Shown here: positions 51,880-60,316 of the stretch, one piece after another
How the letters are laid out: each line of letters begins with the position of its first letter
Numbering within the stretch: position 1 is the first letter of the stretch
Assembly: GCF_021568695.1 (NCBI RefSeq)
Contig: NZ_JAKGTI010000001.1
Span: forward strand, 434,001-498,000
From: Maritalea mediterranea
GTDB taxonomy: Bacteria > Pseudomonadota > Alphaproteobacteria > Rhizobiales > Devosiaceae
DNA length: 64,000 nucleotides
Direction: 5' to 3'
Notes under the pieces: model-generated
Database searches by the model: none
What the model was told of the DNA's origin: nothing
Seen by the model: the letters and a program-made list of their open reading frames with translations, nothing else
Position numbers and translations under genes: made by a program

Positions 51880-52569
51880 TCAATCGCAAATTTTGTATCG
51901 GCAGCGGGCACCGTGGCAGCCCAGATCCAGATGTAAATGATCCTTATGCGCTGCATTGGCTTCGGGGCCGAGCACGGTCGTAAAAATGTCGCAACCAAGC
52001 TTATGGCTTTGTCGGATAAGCTTTTGGTCTTCATCCTCAGCCGTCCATGCATCAGGCAATTTCACCGTCGCGCCATTTGTTAGAACAAATCCGGTCAAGT
52101 CGATCGCATTGGCAAATCCATGTTCTGAAATTTTGCCTGTGTCGGCATTGTTGCGACGACGGCAAACATAGCTGGTGCCCGTATTCAGCTGTTTTAGTCC
52201 AGCACCATGGATGGTGCGGCTGAGATGATCAACGCGCTTAACCCAGCCAATGAACGCGGTGCCCATGGCGCAATTGATAGTCACAGGCGTCGCCAAGCGA
52301 ATATTGCGTCCGTCAATCTCGATGGCGTTGAGTTGATAGGGAGATTGGGTGCCGCATCCCGCATCCTCAATGGGCGGCAGGATTTCAGCGTCAATCCGAT
52401 CACTCAATAGTGCCGGACAAGCAACTTGATAAAGAGGGCTGCCGGGCTGCAGCCCTTGACTTTGCGCAGTCACGAGCTCTTGCGGTCGCTTGGGCGGTTC
52501 AGGTTGAGCAAGTGCTGCGGTCGCAATGGCAAACAACAGAAGCGTAAAGAGGAGGGATTTTTTGAAAAT
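51880..52569 (-). CDS. Extensin-like (PF06904-type) periplasmic protein with apparent non-AUG start
   Basis: 229 residues if started at ATT 52569. That codon is 7 nt after AGGAGG and gives a proper signal peptide (FKKSLLFTLLLFAIATAALA); a TTG at 52536 would start inside it. No ATG is available. Mature domain: paired Cys, SEHGFANAIDL near 150-160 and HKDHLHLDLG near 205-214, a layout like the zinc sites of M15/VanX-type peptidases. A cell-wall role is likely. Third gene of the cytochrome operon, 29 bp downstream. Confidence 0.75.
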   Translation of the reverse strand: MFKKSLLFTLLLFAIATAALAQPEPPKRPQELVTAQSQGLQPGSPLYQVACPALLSDRIDAEILPPIEDAGCGTQSPYQLNAIEIDGRNIRLATPVTINCAMGTAFIGWVKRVDHLSRTIHGAGLKQLNTGTSYVCRRRNNADTGKISEHGFANAIDLTGFVLTNGATVKLPDAWTAEDEDQKLIRQSHKLGCDIFTTVLGPEANAAHKDHLHLDLGCHGARCRYKICD

Positions 52570-52598
52570 TATCTTCCCTCCTATTCAATGCCTCAAGG

Positions 52599-53057
52599 TT
52601 ATTCTGATTTTTTGTTTCGGCGAAAATCGTCATGGCACGAGCCGCAACCCGCCGCCACCGTGCGCAGCACTTGAGCGGGGTCCTCATCCAGTTGGGCGCG
52701 CGCTTCTTCCAGTTTCTGACTAAAGAAACGGATTTCATCTTCAAATTGTTCCGGCTGGTCCCAGATTTTAGCCCGCGCTTCGCTTACATCTGGCAAGTGT
52801 CGCTCGTCGAAAAGGGCTGGCAACTCTTCAGCAAAGGCGTTGAGTTCGTCCAACGCTTTTTGCGCCGCCGCCGCATCAACCTCGTTGCCGGTTGTGGCCG
52901 CGCGTAGCGATTTGAGGTGTGCTTTGGTTTCGCCCATTGCATCCATGCGCTCCTTTGTCGGGCCCATAGCCCCGCTATGGGCAAACACCAAAGGCACTGA
53001 GGCGACAAGGGCAAGCATTAGGAAAAACGCGCGGGGAAAGGGTGATTTAGCATTCAT
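52599..53057 (-). CDS. Cytochrome c'/c-556-like monoheme protein
   Basis: 152 residues with a signal peptide (cleavage after VFA near 26). Four-helix cytochrome c' pattern: MGPTKERMDAMGETKAHLKSL near the N-terminus and the heme-binding CGSCHDDFRRNKK near the C-terminus (Cys at about 138 and 141). Periplasmic electron carrier or gas/copper-associated heme protein. It lies 18 bp after the other cytochrome gene. Confidence 0.9.
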   Translation of the reverse strand: MNAKSPFPRAFFLMLALVASVPLVFAHSGAMGPTKERMDAMGETKAHLKSLRAATTGNEVDAAAAQKALDELNAFAEELPALFDERHLPDVSEARAKIWDQPEQFEDEIRFFSQKLEEARAQLDEDPAQVLRTVAAGCGSCHDDFRRNKKSE

Positions 53058-53075
53058 ACAGGGAGGCTCCGTAGG

Positions 53076-53504
53076 CTAAAAGATATTATTCGCTTTTTGC
53101 AACGCGCGAACATAGGTCACAATATTGGCGACTTCTTGTTCGGACAGGCCGTCAATGGACGGCATGTTGCCATAAGTCCAATGATGAGCCTGCACACCAT
53201 TGCGCACCGCCATCAAGAAAGCAATGTCACCATGATGATTTGGTTCATAAATTCTGTGCACCAGGGGTGGACCATTCTCGGTGCCTAGCCCATAAGCGCC
53301 GTGACACGCAATGCAATTCTCGTCAAAAGACCGTTCACCTAGTTCTGCCGTTACACTAAGCGTGGGCAACACAAAGCCTTCGGGTGGTGCTGGCTTTTCT
53401 GCAGGTGTCGATGGAAGCGGGGCAGGTTGCATATTTAGGTATATCTGCCAGCCACCGGCTGCTGCTAAAGCGACCAAAATAAACCCCAAAACCACCTTGC
53501 GCAT
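53076..53504 (-). CDS. Membrane-anchored class I c-type cytochrome
   Basis: 142 residues. One N-terminal hydrophobic segment (4-20) that looks uncleaved, a Pro-rich linker, then a heme domain with CIACH near 64-68 and the distal Met in GNMPSIDGLSEQEVANIVTYVRAL near 112-135. First gene of the cytochrome/extensin operon, 25 nt downstream of the predicted start of the MerR-type promoter. Likely electron transfer in the periplasm; possible link to copper stress through the promoter. Confidence 0.92.
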   Translation of the reverse strand: MRKVVLGFILVALAAAGGWQIYLNMQPAPLPSTPAEKPAPPEGFVLPTLSVTAELGERSFDENCIACHGAYGLGTENGPPLVHRIYEPNHHGDIAFLMAVRNGVQAHHWTYGNMPSIDGLSEQEVANIVTYVRALQKANNIF

Positions 53505-53535
53505 GCGACACCTTTAGATTGTACTCCGTGAGGGT

Positions 53536-53566
53536 TATCTACCCCTTCCAGCAGGGGGAAGGTCAA
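53536..53566 (-). promoter_or_regulatory. MerR/CueR-type promoter of the cytochrome operon
   Basis: On the minus strand TTGACC (plus 53561-53566), a 19-bp spacer, TAGATA (plus 53536-53541). The long spacer carries the dyad CCTTCC-CCCTGCT-GGAAGG, which closely resembles CueR/HmrR copper operators. MerR regulators untwist such 19-bp promoters on binding metal. The regulator gene is not in the window. Copper is the best guess; silver or other metals are possible. Confidence 0.75.
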
Positions 53567-53686
53567 GTATTCAGACGCGGACCGGATGGGCGGACCAATT
53601 CGCCGCCTGCCGGGCGTTTTGGCTTTTTTTAGATGTGCGCCAATTTCTCTTTTCTTGTGAAAAGAAAGCTGGTAATCACCTGCACC

Positions 53687-55489
53687 ATGACAGAGCTTAA
53701 AAACATTCGCAATTTCTCCATCGTTGCCCATATCGACCACGGTAAATCCACCTTGGCGGACCGCCTGATTCAACTCACAGGCGGCTTGACCGAGCGTGAA
53801 ATGCAGCAGCAAGTGCTGGACAGCATGGATATTGAGCGTGAGCGCGGGATCACCATTAAAGCTCAGACCGTGCGGTTGAAATATGAAGGTAAGGATGGCG
53901 AGACCTACATTTTGAACCTGATTGACACGCCAGGCCACGTTGACTTTGCCTATGAGGTGAACCGCTCGCTGGCCGCGTGTGAAGGCTCCTTGCTGGTTGT
54001 AGACGCATCGCAGGGCGTTGAGGCGCAAACCCTGGCCAATGTCTATCAGGCCATCGAGGTGGACCACGAAATTGTACCGGTGCTCAACAAGGTTGATTTG
54101 CCAGCGGCCGATGTGGAGCGGGTCAAACAACAGATCGAAGATGTCATTGGTCTGGACGCTTCTGATGCGCTGGAAATTTCTGCCAAAACCGGCCTCGGGG
54201 TGGAAACGGTACTGGATGCGATTGTGGATCGCCTGCCGCCACCGGTAGGCAATGTGGATGCCCCACTCAAGGCCATGTTGGTGGATAGCTGGTATGACTC
54301 CTATTTGGGCGTTGTCGTGCTGATCCGCGTGATCGATGGAAAAATCAAAAAGGGCCAAAAGGTCAAGATGATGAATACCGGCGCGATCTACGATCTTGAC
54401 CGGGTGGGCGTGTTCACGCCCAAGCTGATCGAAACGGGCGAGCTGGGTCCGGGTGAAATCGGCTTCATCACCGCCTCGATCAAAGAAGTGGCCGACACCA
54501 ATGTGGGTGACACCATCACAGACGCGAAAAAGCCATGTGAAAAAGCTCTGAGCGGGTTCCGCCCGGCGCAGCCTGTGGTGTTCTGTGGTCTGTTCCCTGT
54601 CGACGCCAACGACTTTGAAGATCTGCGCGCTGCCATGGGCAAGCTGCGCTTGAACGATGCCAGCTTCTCTTATGAAATGGAAACCTCTGCCGCGCTCGGC
54701 TTTGGTTTCCGCTGCGGTTTTTTGGGGCTGTTGCACCTGGAAATCATTCAGGAGCGGTTGAGCCGCGAATTTGACCTTGATCTGATCGCCACCGCGCCGA
54801 GCGTGGTCTATGAGCTGGAAATGTCCAATGGCGAGATGGAGCAATTGCACAACCCGGCGGATATGCCCGATGTGATGAAAATCAAGGAAGTGCGCGAACC
54901 GTGGATCCGCGCCAATATTCTGACGCCGGATGAATATCTGGGGGGCATTTTGAAGCTCTGTCAGGATCGCCGTGGCATTCAGGTTGATCTCTCCTATGTG
55001 GGCAGCCGCGCCATGGTGCAATATGATCTGCCGCTCAACGAGGTGGTGTTTGACTTTTATGATCGCCTCAAATCCATTTCCAAAGGCTATGCCAGCTTTG
55101 ACTATCAGTTGTCCGACTATCGCGCCGGCGATCTGGTCAAAATGTCCATCATGGTCAATGGGGAGCCGGTGGATGCGCTTTCTATGTTGGTGCACCGTTC
55201 TGCCGCTGAAGCTCGTGGACGTGTCATGTGCGAAAAGCTCAAGGAGCTGATCCCGCAGCATTTGTTTAAAATCCCGATTCAGGCCGCAATTGGCGGTAAG
55301 GTGATCGCCCGCGAAACCATTTCGGCGCTACGCAAGGACGTGACGGCAAAATGTTATGGTGGCGATGCTAGCCGGAAGCGGAAGCTGTTGGACAAGCAAA
55401 AGGCCGGTAAGAAGAAAATGCGCCAGTTTGGCAAAGTCGAGATTCCGCAAGAGGCCTTCATCAAGGCCCTCAAAATGGGAGACGGCTAG
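53687..55489 (+). CDS. lepA: Elongation factor 4 (LepA)
   Basis: Ribosome-associated GTPase that back-translocates or aids 30S biogenesis under stress. 600 residues from ATG 53687; the N-terminus [29 protein letters not shown] includes the P-loop [17 protein letters not shown] (G3) and NKVDLPAA (G4) follow, then EF-G-like domains and the LepA-specific C-terminus [25 protein letters not shown]. Normal length. Start has only a weak ribosome binding site. Confidence 0.97.
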   Translation: MTELKNIRNFSIVAHIDHGKSTLADRLIQLTGGLTEREMQQQVLDSMDIERERGITIKAQTVRLKYEGKDGETYILNLIDTPGHVDFAYEVNRSLAACEGSLLVVDASQGVEAQTLANVYQAIEVDHEIVPVLNKVDLPAADVERVKQQIEDVIGLDASDALEISAKTGLGVETVLDAIVDRLPPPVGNVDAPLKAMLVDSWYDSYLGVVVLIRVIDGKIKKGQKVKMMNTGAIYDLDRVGVFTPKLIETGELGPGEIGFITASIKEVADTNVGDTITDAKKPCEKALSGFRPAQPVVFCGLFPVDANDFEDLRAAMGKLRLNDASFSYEMETSAALGFGFRCGFLGLLHLEIIQERLSREFDLDLIATAPSVVYELEMSNGEMEQLHNPADMPDVMKIKEVREPWIRANILTPDEYLGGILKLCQDRRGIQVDLSYVGSRAMVQYDLPLNEVVFDFYDRLKSISKGYASFDYQLSDYRAGDLVKMSIMVNGEPVDALSMLVHRSAAEARGRVMCEKLKELIPQHLFKIPIQAAIGGKVIARETISALRKDVTAKCYGGDASRKRKLLDKQKAGKKKMRQFGKVEIPQEAFIKALKMGDG

Positions 55490-55689
55490 TGAATTTGAAT
55501 GATCCCGGCATGGGCAAAATTGTCGGCGCGGTCCTCGTCGCGCTGATTGCGCTGACCTTTGTGATTGGCCCCGACGCAGCCGAACAGGGCAGCGTGACCT
55601 ACTATTCGGTCTTGCTCGGGTTCGCTGTGGCGCTGTATTATTTTGTCACCGGCCTGCGCGAATATCTGGCGTTTCGGCGCAAAGACTGA
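55489..55689 (+). CDS. Small two-helix membrane protein
   Basis: 66 residues from GTG 55489, sharing one base with the lepA stop. Two hydrophobic segments (about 8-26 and 40-55) and a basic tail (LREYLAFRRKD). No family recognised. Tight spacing suggests co-transcription with lepA. Its 3' 44 bp overlap the convergent DUF2267 gene. Confidence 0.6.
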   Translation: MNLNDPGMGKIVGAVLVALIALTFVIGPDAAEQGSVTYYSVLLGFAVALYYFVTGLREYLAFRRKD

Positions 55690-56113
55690 CATTGCCCTTT
55701 TGCCAATAATCGGCAGCCTCGTGCGAAATATCGGCGAGAACGGCATCAAGCTGTTGGTCGTCCAAATAGCGGCGCAGGACACGCGTGACGCCGATGATCG
55801 CATGCTCATCAGCAAAATTATGGGCCCGGCGCAAATCCTTGACCTCCTCGATCAAGTCGTCGCCGGTGCTGAATAAAGGTACATATTCTGCCTCATGCCA
55901 GCCGGCCACAAAAATGGCCCGAACCATCGGCGGTAAGACTGCTGCAAACAGCAACACCTGCGGTGCGGTGAGACGACGGCGAAACACCAGCAGCACCGAT
56001 TGAAGCAACGTATAGGCCTGATTACGGGTTGCCAGATGCAACTCCTCGCAAAGCTCGGTCAGAAGCTGATCGTAAATGATGGTGGCCCGTTGATATTCTT
56101 GCGGCATCGGCAT
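55646..56113 (-). CDS. DUF2267 protein
   Basis: 155 residues. TRNQAYTLLQSVLLVFRRRLTAPQVLLFAAVLPPMVRAIFVAGW near 29-72 is the DUF2267 core, seen alone or duplicated in proteobacteria; a second weaker copy occupies residues 85-140. All helical, cytoplasmic, function not established. The frame can start at 56113 or, two codons later, at 56107. Confidence 0.75.
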   Translation of the reverse strand: MPMPQEYQRATIIYDQLLTELCEELHLATRNQAYTLLQSVLLVFRRRLTAPQVLLFAAVLPPMVRAIFVAGWHEAEYVPLFSTGDDLIEEVKDLRRAHNFADEHAIIGVTRVLRRYLDDQQLDAVLADISHEAADYWQKGNVSLCAETPDIRAGR

Positions 56114-56141
56114 CGGGATAAACTCCGCTTCAAACTAAACA

Positions 56142-56837
56142 CTAGAGTGCAAATATTTGCCCGCTATTGCAATTACGCACTTTGTCCACATCGGCGCCAT
56201 TCCAGTGCAGGTCGAAATGATCGGCCTGATGCGGAATAGGCAACAGGTCCGGCCAGAAAACCCCGACACAACGACCCACCGGCGACCTCACGCTGGGATA
56301 GGTCACTCCATTGCTGCCCGCCGCACGCAATTTCGCACCAATTTTCTGGCTATGCGTCCAATCATGCGGCCGCAGCGCTTCTTCAACTTCGCTAAGATCG
56401 TGCAGCAGTTGATCAAGGCCGCCCACCAGCATCCTGAATTGTGAGGTCCAACCGGGCGCTTCATCGGTGGCGGCCATAAAGCGCCCATGGTGATAAGCCA
56501 CTTCATAGAGGGCAACCTCTTCTCTATCGCCAGCGCTATAAACACCATAGCTGCCATCGGTAAACCGCCCCGGACGGTCTTTCGAAACATGGGTGAAGGG
56601 GGCCATCAGATAGCTGGCGCCAACACCATTGACGCGGCGCTCGGGCGGCACCAGCGCAAGATTGCCGATTTGGTCTACCACGCGCGGATTACTTTTGGCT
56701 TCCGCCGAGGCCAGCGCCTCCCAATCGGCCGGATCGGCAATATCTTCAAACAAATCAATCGGCGGATAGATGGAACGGATTAGACGAAAGGTGCGGGCCC
56801 AAGTGATCTGCCGGGTTGGAATGTCATCAATCTTCAC
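56142..56837 (-). CDS. RES-domain toxin (type II toxin-antitoxin)
   Basis: 231 residues. RES pattern: R near 16, RFTDGSYGVYSAGDREEVALYEVAYHH near 91-117 (the Arg, Tyr and Glu/Ser of the NAD-binding pocket), and SNGVTYPSVRSPVGRCVGVFWPD near 174-196. RES toxins such as MbcT and ParT degrade NAD+ or ADP-ribosylate a metabolic enzyme. Its start overlaps the antitoxin stop in an ATGA, antitoxin first, as expected. Confidence 0.9.
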   Translation of the reverse strand: MKIDDIPTRQITWARTFRLIRSIYPPIDLFEDIADPADWEALASAEAKSNPRVVDQIGNLALVPPERRVNGVGASYLMAPFTHVSKDRPGRFTDGSYGVYSAGDREEVALYEVAYHHGRFMAATDEAPGWTSQFRMLVGGLDQLLHDLSEVEEALRPHDWTHSQKIGAKLRAAGSNGVTYPSVRSPVGRCVGVFWPDLLPIPHQADHFDLHWNGADVDKVRNCNSGQIFAL

Positions 56838-57244
56838 GCGCCACCGCGCTCCGCGTCCAGATAATCGCGCACGCGGGCCAGATCAAAAATAGAGCCGCCG
56901 AGCATCACATCCAGCGCCGATTGTCCGGCAAAGGCGGTGTTGGGCTTTTTGACCCATTGATAGCCACGATGCGGATCAGAGAACATATAGCGCAGCCCTT
57001 TATGCACCCCCATCAAAATGGACATGCGCATGGCCAAATCCCGATCAATGCGCCCCATATCACCCTTTTTCCAGCGCGCCCAGGTCCGCGGTGCCATGCC
57101 GCCCAAAAGCTGGCGCGCTTGCGTATCGCTTAACCCCCAACGCCGAAACAAATTCACCGTAGCCCGCGCCATCGCCGCGGCCTCATCTTGGCTGATCTCT
57201 TTATGGTCCGGTCGCGCCGGTGTGCGCGGCACTTCATTGAGCAT
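56834..57244 (-). CDS. Xre/MbcA/ParS-type antitoxin (DUF2384)
   Basis: 136 residues from ATG 57244, with AAGGAG 7 nt upstream; the frame stays open through upstream repeats, but a promoter at 57264-57292 rules out a longer protein. N-terminal Xre-like HTH (ATVNLFRRWGLSDTQARQLLGGMAPRTWARWKKGD near 28-62) and C-terminal antitoxin region LGGSIFDLARVRDYLDAERGG. It neutralises the RES toxin and probably represses the operon at the palindrome 57279-57292. Confidence 0.9.
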   Translation of the reverse strand: MLNEVPRTPARPDHKEISQDEAAAMARATVNLFRRWGLSDTQARQLLGGMAPRTWARWKKGDMGRIDRDLAMRMSILMGVHKGLRYMFSDPHRGYQWVKKPNTAFAGQSALDVMLGGSIFDLARVRDYLDAERGGA

Positions 57245-57263
57245 ACTATATCTCCTTATGGCA

Positions 57264-57292
57264 AATATAGTGCAAAATTTGCCAATTGGCAA
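57264..57292 (-). promoter_or_regulatory. Toxin-antitoxin promoter with autoregulatory palindrome
   Basis: Minus strand TTGCCA (plus 57287-57292), 17-bp spacer, TATATT (plus 57264-57269). TTGCCAATTGGCAA (57279-57292) is a perfect 14-bp palindrome over the -35, where the antitoxin HTH would be expected to bind. Confidence 0.72.
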
Positions 57293-57298
57293 TATGGC

Positions 57299-57502
57299 GG
57301 GGATGCCGGGGTAGTGAGCACCGCGAACGACGGCGGCGAGAAAAGCGGTGGGGATGCCGGGGTAGTGAGCACCGCGAACGACGGCGGCGAGAAAAGCGGC
57401 GGGGGTGCCGGGGTAGTGAGCCCAGCGAACGACGGCGGCGGGAAAAGCGGCGGGGATGCTGGGGTAGTGAGCGCAGCGAGCGACGGCGGCGCGTAAGATG
57501 CT
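57299..57502. repeat. Four tandem 51-bp repeats
   Basis: Units begin at 57299, 57350, 57401 and 57452, each opening GGGGATGCCGGGGTAGTGAG or a close variant. Units 1 and 2 are nearly identical; 3 and 4 diverge at a few positions, and a broken fifth begins at 57503. Since 51 is a multiple of three, reading frames stay open on both strands, but no start signal or protein family supports coding. Related units recur at 57816-57950. Confidence 0.85.
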
Positions 57503-57640
57503 GGGGGTGCCGGTCCAGCCCCGTGGCGCGAGCACAAAGGGGTGAGCGCAGCAAACGATGGCGGCGCTTAAAGAAATGGGACCGAGACGACGACACCGCC
57601 GCATGACCAGCCTGAAGGCTATTCTCAGCTCAACCCAGCC

Positions 57641-57771
57641 CCACCGTCATTGCAAGACTTGATCTTGCAATCCATTTGCGGGCCGCGGCGCAGCACCTAT
57701 ATTTTTATCACCCTACAGCTTTGCCAACGTGAAATGGACCCCAAGATCAAGTCTTGGGGTGACGACGGTGG
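57641..57771. repeat. Paired-palindrome element 1 (131 bp)
   Basis: Bounded by CCACCGTC and its inverse GACGGTGG. The left half has ATTGCAAG-ACTTGAT-CTTGCAAT, the right half ACCCCAAGA-TCAA-GTCTTGGGGT, two hairpins each containing the ACTTGATC/GATCAAGT core, separated by about 65 bp. Resembles REP/BIME-type non-coding elements widespread in alphaproteobacteria. Confidence 0.8.
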
Positions 57772-57815
57772 GGGATAACAGGGCACGTCAAACACTGGCG
57801 TCTGGTACCAATTGG

Positions 57816-57950
57816 CGGGGGTGCCGGGGTAGTGAGCGCAGTGAGCGACGGCGGCGAGAAAGATGGCGGAGTGCCGGGGTAGCGAACGCAGTGAGCGACG
57901 GCCGCGAGAAAGATGGCGGGGGTGCCGGGCCAACCGCGCGGCGTGAGCGC
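57816..57950. repeat. Degenerate 50-51-bp repeats, second block
   Basis: Three partial units (near 57816, 57867 and 57917) with the same GGTGCCGGGGTAGTGAGCGC...GACGGCGGCGAGAAA pattern as the 57299 block. More diverged, one unit 50 bp long. Located between the two palindromic elements. Confidence 0.72.
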
Positions 57951-58022
57951 AAGGAGCGACACCGCAGCAGACGACGGGGTGCCGAGATGACAAGGGGCGG
58001 TGAGGACGCAGGTTTAGCTCCA

Positions 58023-58158
58023 CCACCTACCGTCATTACCGGGCTTGACCCGGTAATCCATGTAGCGGCTATGTGAGGCACAAAGCAGCGGCATTTTCCG
58101 TAACGTCACCAACGCTGCATGGACCCCGGATCAAGTCCGGGGTGTACCGGGTGTGTGG
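58023..58158. repeat. Paired-palindrome element 2 (about 136 bp)
   Basis: Same architecture as element 1: ATTACCGGG-CTTGA-CCCGGTAAT on the left, ACCCCGGA-TCAAG-TCCGGGGT on the right, each next to a CCATG or CATGG flank. The outer ends are again inverse (CCACCTACCG / CGGGTGTGTGG, imperfect). Internal sequence differs, so a related member rather than a recent copy. Confidence 0.77.
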
Positions 58159-58206
58159 GGGGCAATAGCTCTAAGTGACCACCACAGCCCTGCGATGGAT
58201 CAGCCC

Positions 58207-59055
58207 CTAAACCAATGCCATCAATCGATAGGCAATCTGCGCCGCAGTGAAGTCCCAGGCCTGACTGCGGTCATCGGGGGCCAGCTCCACAATATCCATG
58301 CCGACAATTTTGCGCCCTCGCAAAAGGGACGCGATGATGGAGAGTGATTGATAATAGCCCAACCCGCCGGGCACCGGGGTGCCGGTGGCGGGCATGATGG
58401 AGGGGTCCAACCCATCCACATCAAAGCTGATATAAAGCTCCTCTGGGAAATCATTTGGAAGCACGGCGCTGGTGATATTCTCCATCACCAATTCTTCGGC
58501 ATCAATGAACGTCACGCCATATTTTTCGCGCGACTCAATTTCTTGCTGGCACAGTGCCCGCACGCCATACTGCGCGAGCTGATGGCCATCTTCGCATAAA
58601 AGATGCATTACAGAGGCGTGCGAGTGTTTCTCGCTCTGATAGGCGATGCGTAAATCGGCATGGGCATCAATTTGTACAATCCCAACCTTGCGCCCAAGCG
58701 CGCGTGACACGCCGGTCACCGCGCCATAAGTGAGTGAGTGTTCGCCACCCAAGGTCACCGGGATTTTGCCTTCTTCCACCGCCAAGGCCGTGCGCGCTGC
58801 CAACCGTTCCATGACCTCTGGCAATGGCCCATCGCAAGCAACGGCAGGTTCAGTGCATATGCCATCTAGCGCCGGTTCACGGTCAATGCAAATGCGCTCC
58901 AACTCGTTGGACGCTTCAATGATCGCGCCCGGGCCAGCCTCTGTGCCCGCGCCATAAGAAACGGTGCGTTCAAGCGGCATGGGGATCACCACAAATTTGG
59001 CCGCTTCCCGCTGGCGCTCCTGCGCGCTCAATTCACTGTCCAGAAAAATGCTCAT
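58207..59055 (-). CDS. speB: Agmatinase (arginase/ureohydrolase family)
   Basis: Hydrolyses agmatine to putrescine and urea with two Mn ions. 282 residues. Metal-binding motifs: GGEHS near 103-107, DAHADLR near 129-135 and SFDVDGLDPS near 215-224; C-terminal GMDIVELAP. It follows SpeA in the arginine to agmatine to putrescine route and precedes the carboxynorspermidine branch encoded next to it. 6 bp after nspC. Arginase-type alternatives are less likely given this context. Confidence 0.92.
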   Translation of the reverse strand: MSIFLDSELSAQERQREAAKFVVIPMPLERTVSYGAGTEAGPGAIIEASNELERICIDREPALDGICTEPAVACDGPLPEVMERLAARTALAVEEGKIPVTLGGEHSLTYGAVTGVSRALGRKVGIVQIDAHADLRIAYQSEKHSHASVMHLLCEDGHQLAQYGVRALCQQEIESREKYGVTFIDAEELVMENITSAVLPNDFPEELYISFDVDGLDPSIMPATGTPVPGGLGYYQSLSIIASLLRGRKIVGMDIVELAPDDRSQAWDFTAAQIAYRLMALV

Positions 59056-59061
59056 ACCGCC

Positions 59062-60231
59062 TCAGCTCAACCGGTTTTTAAAATCATCATAGGAAAATTC
59101 GCGCACCATCTTCAGCTCATTGGTTTCGCTGTCCCAAAGCGCAATCGAAGGCAGGGGCACGCCGTTAAACGTGTTGGTTTTGACCATAGAATAATGCGCC
59201 TGATCCAAAAAGGCGAAGCGATCGCCCACCTGCAAAGGTGCGCTCCAAGTGTAATCGCCAATCACATCGCCGGCGAGGCAGGAGGGGCCGCCAAGTCTAT
59301 AAGTGTGGCCACTTTCCGCTTCGCCCATCAGGGCAGGGCGATAGGGTGCCTCGATCACATCCGGCATGTGGCAGGTGGCGGAAATGTCGGTGATCGCCAA
59401 ATCCATCACATTTTGCGGCAGATCCAGAATCTCGCCCACCAAAATGCCCGCATCCAGTGCCACAGCCTCGCCGGGCTCCAAATAAACATCCACTTGATAT
59501 TTCTCGCGGATGTTTTTGATAAACGCGATAAGACCTTCGCGGTCATAATCGGCACGGGTAATGTGATGCCCGCCGCCGAAATTCAGCCATTTCAAATTGG
59601 GCAGATAGGGGGCAAGCTTTTGCTCAATCGCCGCCCAGGTGCGGGCCAATGGCTCAAAGCCTTGCTCACATAGCGTATGCATATGCAATCCATCAACGCC
59701 ATCCAGCACGTCATCGTCCAACTGATTGATGGGGGTGCCCAGCCGAGAGCAGGGAGCACACGGATCATATTTGGGAATTTCGCCTTCAGAATGAAGGGGG
59801 TTGATGCGTAGCCCCACGCTCACCTTGGCGGCCTGGCATTTGGCCAGAAAACGCGCCTTCTGGCTAGGGCTATTGAAAATCATATGATCTGAAAGGGCGA
59901 TGATCTCGTCAATCTCATGGTCCTTATAGCCTGCGCAGAACGTGGCGACATCGCCCTGATATTCTTCCCGCCCGAGCTTCGCCTCGTACAAGCCGGAGGC
60001 GCACACGCCATCGAGATAGCGCGATATCAAAGGCGCCACTTCAAACATGGAAAAGGCCTTGAGCGCAGAAAGCACATGCGCGCCAGATCGCGCCTTCACA
60101 TCTGCAAGCACTTTGAGATTGCGTTCAATGGCTTGCGCATCGACCACAAAACAGGGCGTCGGCACGCGGTTTAGATCAAAGGACTTAAAGGCCCCGGCAT
60201 CCCCGGCTTGGGTTTGCATCATTTCAGCCAT
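59062..60231 (-). CDS. nspC: Carboxynorspermidine/carboxyspermidine decarboxylase
   Basis: PLP enzyme releasing CO2 from carboxyspermidine to give spermidine (or norspermidine from the shorter substrate). 389 residues. The alanine-racemase-fold barrel has the PLP Lys in LSALKAFSM near residue 58, GLYEAKLGREEY, INPLHSEGEIPKYDPCAPCSRLG near 145-165, MHTLCEQG, and the family block CHMPDVIEAPYRPAL near 285-300. It acts after the dehydrogenase at 60992. Confidence 0.94.
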   Translation of the reverse strand: MAEMMQTQAGDAGAFKSFDLNRVPTPCFVVDAQAIERNLKVLADVKARSGAHVLSALKAFSMFEVAPLISRYLDGVCASGLYEAKLGREEYQGDVATFCAGYKDHEIDEIIALSDHMIFNSPSQKARFLAKCQAAKVSVGLRINPLHSEGEIPKYDPCAPCSRLGTPINQLDDDVLDGVDGLHMHTLCEQGFEPLARTWAAIEQKLAPYLPNLKWLNFGGGHHITRADYDREGLIAFIKNIREKYQVDVYLEPGEAVALDAGILVGEILDLPQNVMDLAITDISATCHMPDVIEAPYRPALMGEAESGHTYRLGGPSCLAGDVIGDYTWSAPLQVGDRFAFLDQAHYSMVKTNTFNGVPLPSIALWDSETNELKMVREFSYDDFKNRLS

Positions 60232-60316
60232 TGATCAAAGCTCCGCAATAGACAAGTCAGTATTTAGATATAGGGGGCGCGTCGCCATAAATGATATGGC
60301 GGCGACCCGATTACTG

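Larger units (their letters stand above)
57605..58206. other. Gene-free interval of 600 bp filled with repeats
   Basis: Between the tandem repeats and speB no credible gene was found on either strand. It holds palindromic element 1 (57641-57771), degenerate 50/51-bp units (57816-57950) and palindromic element 2 (58023-58158), with short unique spacers. Confidence 0.75.

Noticed and set aside
53465-55261. A 598-codon open frame antisense to lepA
   Set aside because: It is a mirror of the highly conserved lepA coding sequence; it has no family motif, and its composition (His/Gln/Arg-rich) is typical of a codon-bias shadow.
57246-57606. Open frames in several phases through the 51-bp repeats, including an N-terminal extension of the antitoxin
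   Set aside because: They are a consequence of the repeat length being a multiple of three. The antitoxin has its own promoter, ribosome site and ATG downstream of the repeats.
57299-57950. CRISPR array
   Set aside because: Repeats are directly adjacent with no unique spacers, and no cas gene is present.
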